Source: Bifidobacterium sp. WK041_4_12 (GTDB taxonomy: Bacteria; Actinomycetota; Actinomycetes; Actinomycetales; Bifidobacteriaceae). From it: DNA of 64,000 bases. The stretch is taken from positions 1,364,001 through 1,428,000 of the forward strand of contig NZ_CP129674.1 of the NCBI RefSeq assembly GCF_041080795.1. The letters are read 5' to 3'. Below, piece after piece: positions 61,235 to 64,000 of this stretch (positions are counted from its first letter, which is position 1; each line of letters starts with the position of its first letter). Below the pieces are notes generated by a model. That model was not told the origin of the DNA. It saw only the letters and a list, made by a program, of their open reading frames with translations, and ran no database searches. The position numbers and the translations under genes are program-made.

Positions 61235-62563
61235 ATGACATCCAGAGCATATGAAACTGGCATTGACTCCGATCCGTCGACGGCCGCAATGTCTCATAAT
61301 GCAACGACTCATAATGCAACGACTCATGATGCGGCGACCGCATCGGACACACCAATCTACGCGGTTTCACCGTATCGATGGGTTGTTCTGATCGCCGCAA
61401 TACCGATGTTTGCCATCACACAGATGTTTTGGCTCACCTTCTCAACCATTTCCCCTCAGGCAACAGTCTTTTATCACACCACTCCCCTAGCCATTGCCTC
61501 ACTATCGATGAGCTACATGGTAGCCTACATAGTGTTCTCCCTGCCGGCATCAATGCTGTGCGACCGAAAGGGCATCCGTGCATGCTTCACCCTGGCCGCC
61601 GTGTTGACATCGGTCTTCGCCATGACTCGCGGACTCCTATTTTGGAGCTTCCCGATGGTAGTCATCAGCCAATTAGGTTTGGCCATCGCCCAGCCATTCG
61701 TCATGAATCCCTTGACGAAGCTGGCCGCAAACTGGTTCCCTGTAAATCAGCGAGCCACGGTAACCGGCATCGGTTCCGTCGCAGGCTATGTGGGCATCGC
61801 CGTGGCAACCGCCACGACCCCAGCGCTGTATCAGGCAATGGGCATGGGAGGCATGCTCAAATCCATGGGGTACGTAGCCATACTATGTTCGCTGCTGCTC
61901 GTCGTGCTGATGAAGGAAGAGCCTAAGGTGCCTGCAGGCCCGAAGGCGCAACGCAACGGTCATTTTTCCCTTCGTGATGCCATGGCATTGCGACAAAACC
62001 ACGACTACGTGCTGCTCCTTGTCACGGTCATGATCGCACTTGGGGTTTTCAACGCATTGCTTACCGCGATATCCGACATGTTCGTGTCGCATGGCATAGA
62101 CAGCGATCAAAGTGGCATCATCGGCACGTCCATCATACTTGCAGGAATCATAGGTGGTGTGGTGCTTCCACTCGCCAGTGACCGAACGGGACACCGCAAG
62201 ACGTTCATTGTGGTTTCAATGGCGATTGCAATTGTCGCCATCGCTGGGCTGTCCTATGCAAGCGCATATCCAGTGCTGGTGATTTGCGGCGCATTCGCTG
62301 GATTCTTCATCATGGGCGCAGGGCCGCTGATCTTTGAATACGGCACTGAGATCGCCTACCCGATACCAGAGAGCACATCATATGGTTTGCTCATGGGCTC
62401 CGGCCAAGTGACGGGCATTCTCTTCATTCTGCTGATGTATGGCCTTCAACTGCCGAACAAGTCGATGGTCATTCCACTGAGTGCGATGATCGCCCTGATG
62501 ATTATTGCAGCTTTCGCCGCTGTGAGAGTTCGTGAATCGACATTGTTAACAGACAACCGTTAA
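61235..62563 (+). CDS. MFS transporter of the FLVCR/DIRC2-like type
   Basis: 12 membrane segments over about 442 residues, after a soluble 48-residue N-terminus containing three imperfect 5-residue repeats (HNATT, HNATT, HDAAT; DNA 61293-61337). Family features are the MFWLTFSTISPQATVFYHTTP start, LSMSYMVAYIVFSLPASML and QLGLAIAQPFVMNPLTKLAANWFPVNQRATVTGI, which resemble FLVCR-type carriers. Human FLVCR1/2 move choline and ethanolamine; heme was proposed earlier. ATG 61235 has AAGGAG about 10 bases upstream. The MarR gene precedes it on the same strand. Confidence 0.85.
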   Translation: MTSRAYETGIDSDPSTAAMSHNATTHNATTHDAATASDTPIYAVSPYRWVVLIAAIPMFAITQMFWLTFSTISPQATVFYHTTPLAIASLSMSYMVAYIVFSLPASMLCDRKGIRACFTLAAVLTSVFAMTRGLLFWSFPMVVISQLGLAIAQPFVMNPLTKLAANWFPVNQRATVTGIGSVAGYVGIAVATATTPALYQAMGMGGMLKSMGYVAILCSLLLVVLMKEEPKVPAGPKAQRNGHFSLRDAMALRQNHDYVLLLVTVMIALGVFNALLTAISDMFVSHGIDSDQSGIIGTSIILAGIIGGVVLPLASDRTGHRKTFIVVSMAIAIVAIAGLSYASAYPVLVICGAFAGFFIMGAGPLIFEYGTEIAYPIPESTSYGLLMGSGQVTGILFILLMYGLQLPNKSMVIPLSAMIALMIIAAFAAVRVRESTLLTDNR

Positions 62564-62747
62564 CAGACAACCATTTCGGCACAGACACCACGCGGTGACC
62601 TCCTACGTTCAACACATATCTCTGTTCGTATGAGAATTCAAATTTTCAATTCCAGTAGCACGCACAGCACCGATGAACGCATTGGCAGACATCGTATTCA
62701 TATGCGTGTGCCGATGGAGACAGAGGCAGAAACCTTCACCTGATATG

Positions 62748-63194
62748 TTACTGTGCCCGTCGATGCTTGAAGATCAGGCGAATGATGGTGGCAACCACGA
62801 AGAGAGCGACATAGATACCCAACGCGATAAGGCTGTCCTTGTTGAAATGCATCCATATCGGTGGAGCTAAGAAGTGATGATGGTAAGGCGCAGCAAGACC
62901 AACTGTAGAATGCAGCACGAAAAATATGCCGTTCAACCACTGCACTGGTTCCATATAATCAGCCAACGTCATCTGCTCGCTGGGAGACGTGCCCGTAAAG
63001 TTCACGAACATGAACATCGACATTATCAGGAGATTCAGAGATATCGGCAATTTCCAAATTGGATCGATGATGTTGGGACCTAACACCATGAAGCATACAA
63101 TCGCATCGCCCATCAGAAAGGCATAGGAACTCACTCCATACACGAAGCCGTGTCGTTTAAAAAATGCATACACTGTCGCCTGCACATGCTTCAT
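62748..63194 (-). CDS. Small membrane protein of unknown function
   Basis: 148 residues with four hydrophobic segments (AFLMGDAIVCFMVL, LPISLNLLIMSMFMFV, WLNGIFFVLHSTVGLAA and SLIALGIYVALFVVATII) and a basic C-terminus. I do not recognise the family. It converges on the MFS gene and lies downstream of the UvrA-family gene on the same strand. The ATG 63194 follows AGAGG directly, so the ribosome site is cramped and the start may be a little later. Confidence 0.6.
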   Translation of the reverse strand: MKHVQATVYAFFKRHGFVYGVSSYAFLMGDAIVCFMVLGPNIIDPIWKLPISLNLLIMSMFMFVNFTGTSPSEQMTLADYMEPVQWLNGIFFVLHSTVGLAAPYHHHFLAPPIWMHFNKDSLIALGIYVALFVVATIIRLIFKHRRAQ

Positions 63195-63327
63195 CCTCTA
63201 GCCACACCACCCAACCGGTAATCACTACGCCCTTCATTCATGCCCTATAGTACTTCACCTCACACTGATGGGCCCACTCGCACACAGACAGACAAACAGC
63301 GTCAAGCAATGAACTGACAATCGTTGC

Positions 63328-64000
63328 TCATGACAGTGCAACCATTGCGCGGGACGATGCTGCGTGCGGCTCATTCCTGTAATAGGCTCGAAGCGCTTCA
63401 GCCGTGAAGGAATGCCCGTCCGCGATTAGCTGCTGTACCGGCCCTTCCGAGAGAATGCGCCCTCCCTGCTTCCCTGCACCGGGCCCAACATCGATAATCC
63501 AGTCGGCCTGTCCAATGAATCTCAGATTGTGCTCGATAACGACTACGGTGATACCACGTTTGTCGATGATTACCTTGAGCAGGTCGATGATCTGCTGGAT
63601 GTTCGATTCATGCAAACCACTTGTCGGCTCGTCCAGAACCAATAGATCCGTTGTCTCGTTCATCAGGAGCTTGGCCAGTTTAAGACGTTGAAGTTCCCCT
63701 CCTGAAAGCGTGTTGAGCGACTGTCCGATCGACAGATATGGCAAGCCGACTTCCTGCAAGTGTCGCATGGCCGAACCCAGCGATTTCGGATAGAGGCGCT
63801 GAGCCTCTTGCGCAGTCAAGGCAAGTGCTTGAGCTATGTTGAGGCCACGATCACGATATTGCAAGGCCTGTTTGGAATATCGAACTCCGTCACATTCTTC
63901 GCATCGTGTCGAAGTCTCACCAAGATATGCAATATCAAGCGTTATCATCCCCTTGCCTTTGCATACAGGGCACCCACCTTTCCCATTGTATGAGAACATC
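63328..64000 (-). CDS. UvrA-family ATP-binding protein, C-terminal part (gene continues beyond the window)
   Basis: Second ABC domain of a UvrA-type protein; the 5' part lies outside the window. Visible are a zinc module (CPVCKGKG...CEECDGVRYSKQ), the signature LSGGELQRLKLAKLL, Walker B LLVLDEPTSGLHE and the terminal VIEHNLRFIGQADWIIDVGPGAGKQGG. The C-terminus (GHSFTAEALRAYYRNE) differs from canonical UvrA, whose end usually reads HTGRYL-like; this suggests a UvrA paralogue (class sometimes linked to drug tolerance) rather than the main repair protein. Full-length comparison is needed to decide. Confidence 0.8.
   Translation of the reverse strand, partial: MFSYNGKGGCPVCKGKGMITLDIAYLGETSTRCEECDGVRYSKQALQYRDRGLNIAQALALTAQEAQRLYPKSLGSAMRHLQEVGLPYLSIGQSLNTLSGGELQRLKLAKLLMNETTDLLVLDEPTSGLHESNIQQIIDLLKVIIDKRGITVVVIEHNLRFIGQADWIIDVGPGAGKQGGRILSEGPVQQLIADGHSFTAEALRAYYRNEPHAASSRAMVALS

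Noticed and set aside
60916..61254. 112-codon frame upstream of the MFS gene
   Set aside because: It starts inside a tandem repeat, has no ribosome site or family features, and overlaps the MFS start.

Overview
The window is a contiguous piece of a high-coding-density actinobacterial chromosome, almost certainly from the family Bifidobacteriaceae. The best marker is the tmRNA gene at 56709-57103, whose tag reads AKSNRTEFALAA, the tag I recall for Bifidobacterium. Supporting signs are a 24-codon gene for the actinobacterial ribosomal protein bL37, the actinobacterial families DUF3159 and DUF3710, a fused OppDF ATPase and moderate G+C by eye. I cannot name the species. No rRNA, tRNA, CRISPR array, intact insertion sequence or prophage is visible.

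Layout. 1-6113: end of a BI-1 membrane protein, aconitase and a P-type cation ATPase with a strong palindromic operator. 6292-11039: a minus-strand run of a lipoprotein, a 23S rRNA uridine methyltransferase, DUF3159, DUF3710 and exonuclease III. 11074-16893: an oligopeptide ABC transporter (oppA, oppB, oppC, oppDF). 17202-22090: XerC and a MacB-like ABC exporter pair. 22093-25102: tyrA, pheA and a membrane protein. 25230-32627: typA, then scpB, scpA, parA and xerD, then rplT, rpmI and infC (with a non-standard ATT start and a structured leader). 32963-43025: MsrAB, a membrane/spermidine-synthase fusion, thiamine pyrophosphokinase, an ArsC-like protein, GAPDH, YbaK, an aldose epimerase, bL37, an ECF sigma factor with a small Cys-rich partner, and a DEDDh exonuclease.

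43283-46935 is a compact three-gene operon: a MurE-type ligase, an enterococcal-type D-aspartate ligase and an aspartate racemase. It predicts a peptidoglycan with a D-Asp (D-iso-Asn) bridge on Lys or Orn. 47111-54515 holds smc, folC, aminopeptidase P and a NUDIX hydrolase. 54676-56564 holds a ROK repressor and a decayed fructokinase with two in-frame TAG stops. After ssrA comes a small accessory cluster (57466-62563): a class-III PLP enzyme, an APH-fold kinase, a MarR regulator and an FLVCR-like MFS carrier, which together look like an amino-alcohol phosphorylation and phospho-lyase route. The window ends in a membrane protein and the C-terminal part of a UvrA-family protein.

The most unusual non-coding feature is a dispersed family of five intergenic long inverted repeats (about 100-125 bp; perfect arms of up to 35 bp; two copies with exactly 55-nt loops). 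The arm sequences differ between copies, but both arms of a copy change together and an AAGTA/TACTT pair is kept at or near the inner end of the stem. Recurrent GATAAT -10 hexamers, some placed so that the mRNA would be leaderless, are another theme.
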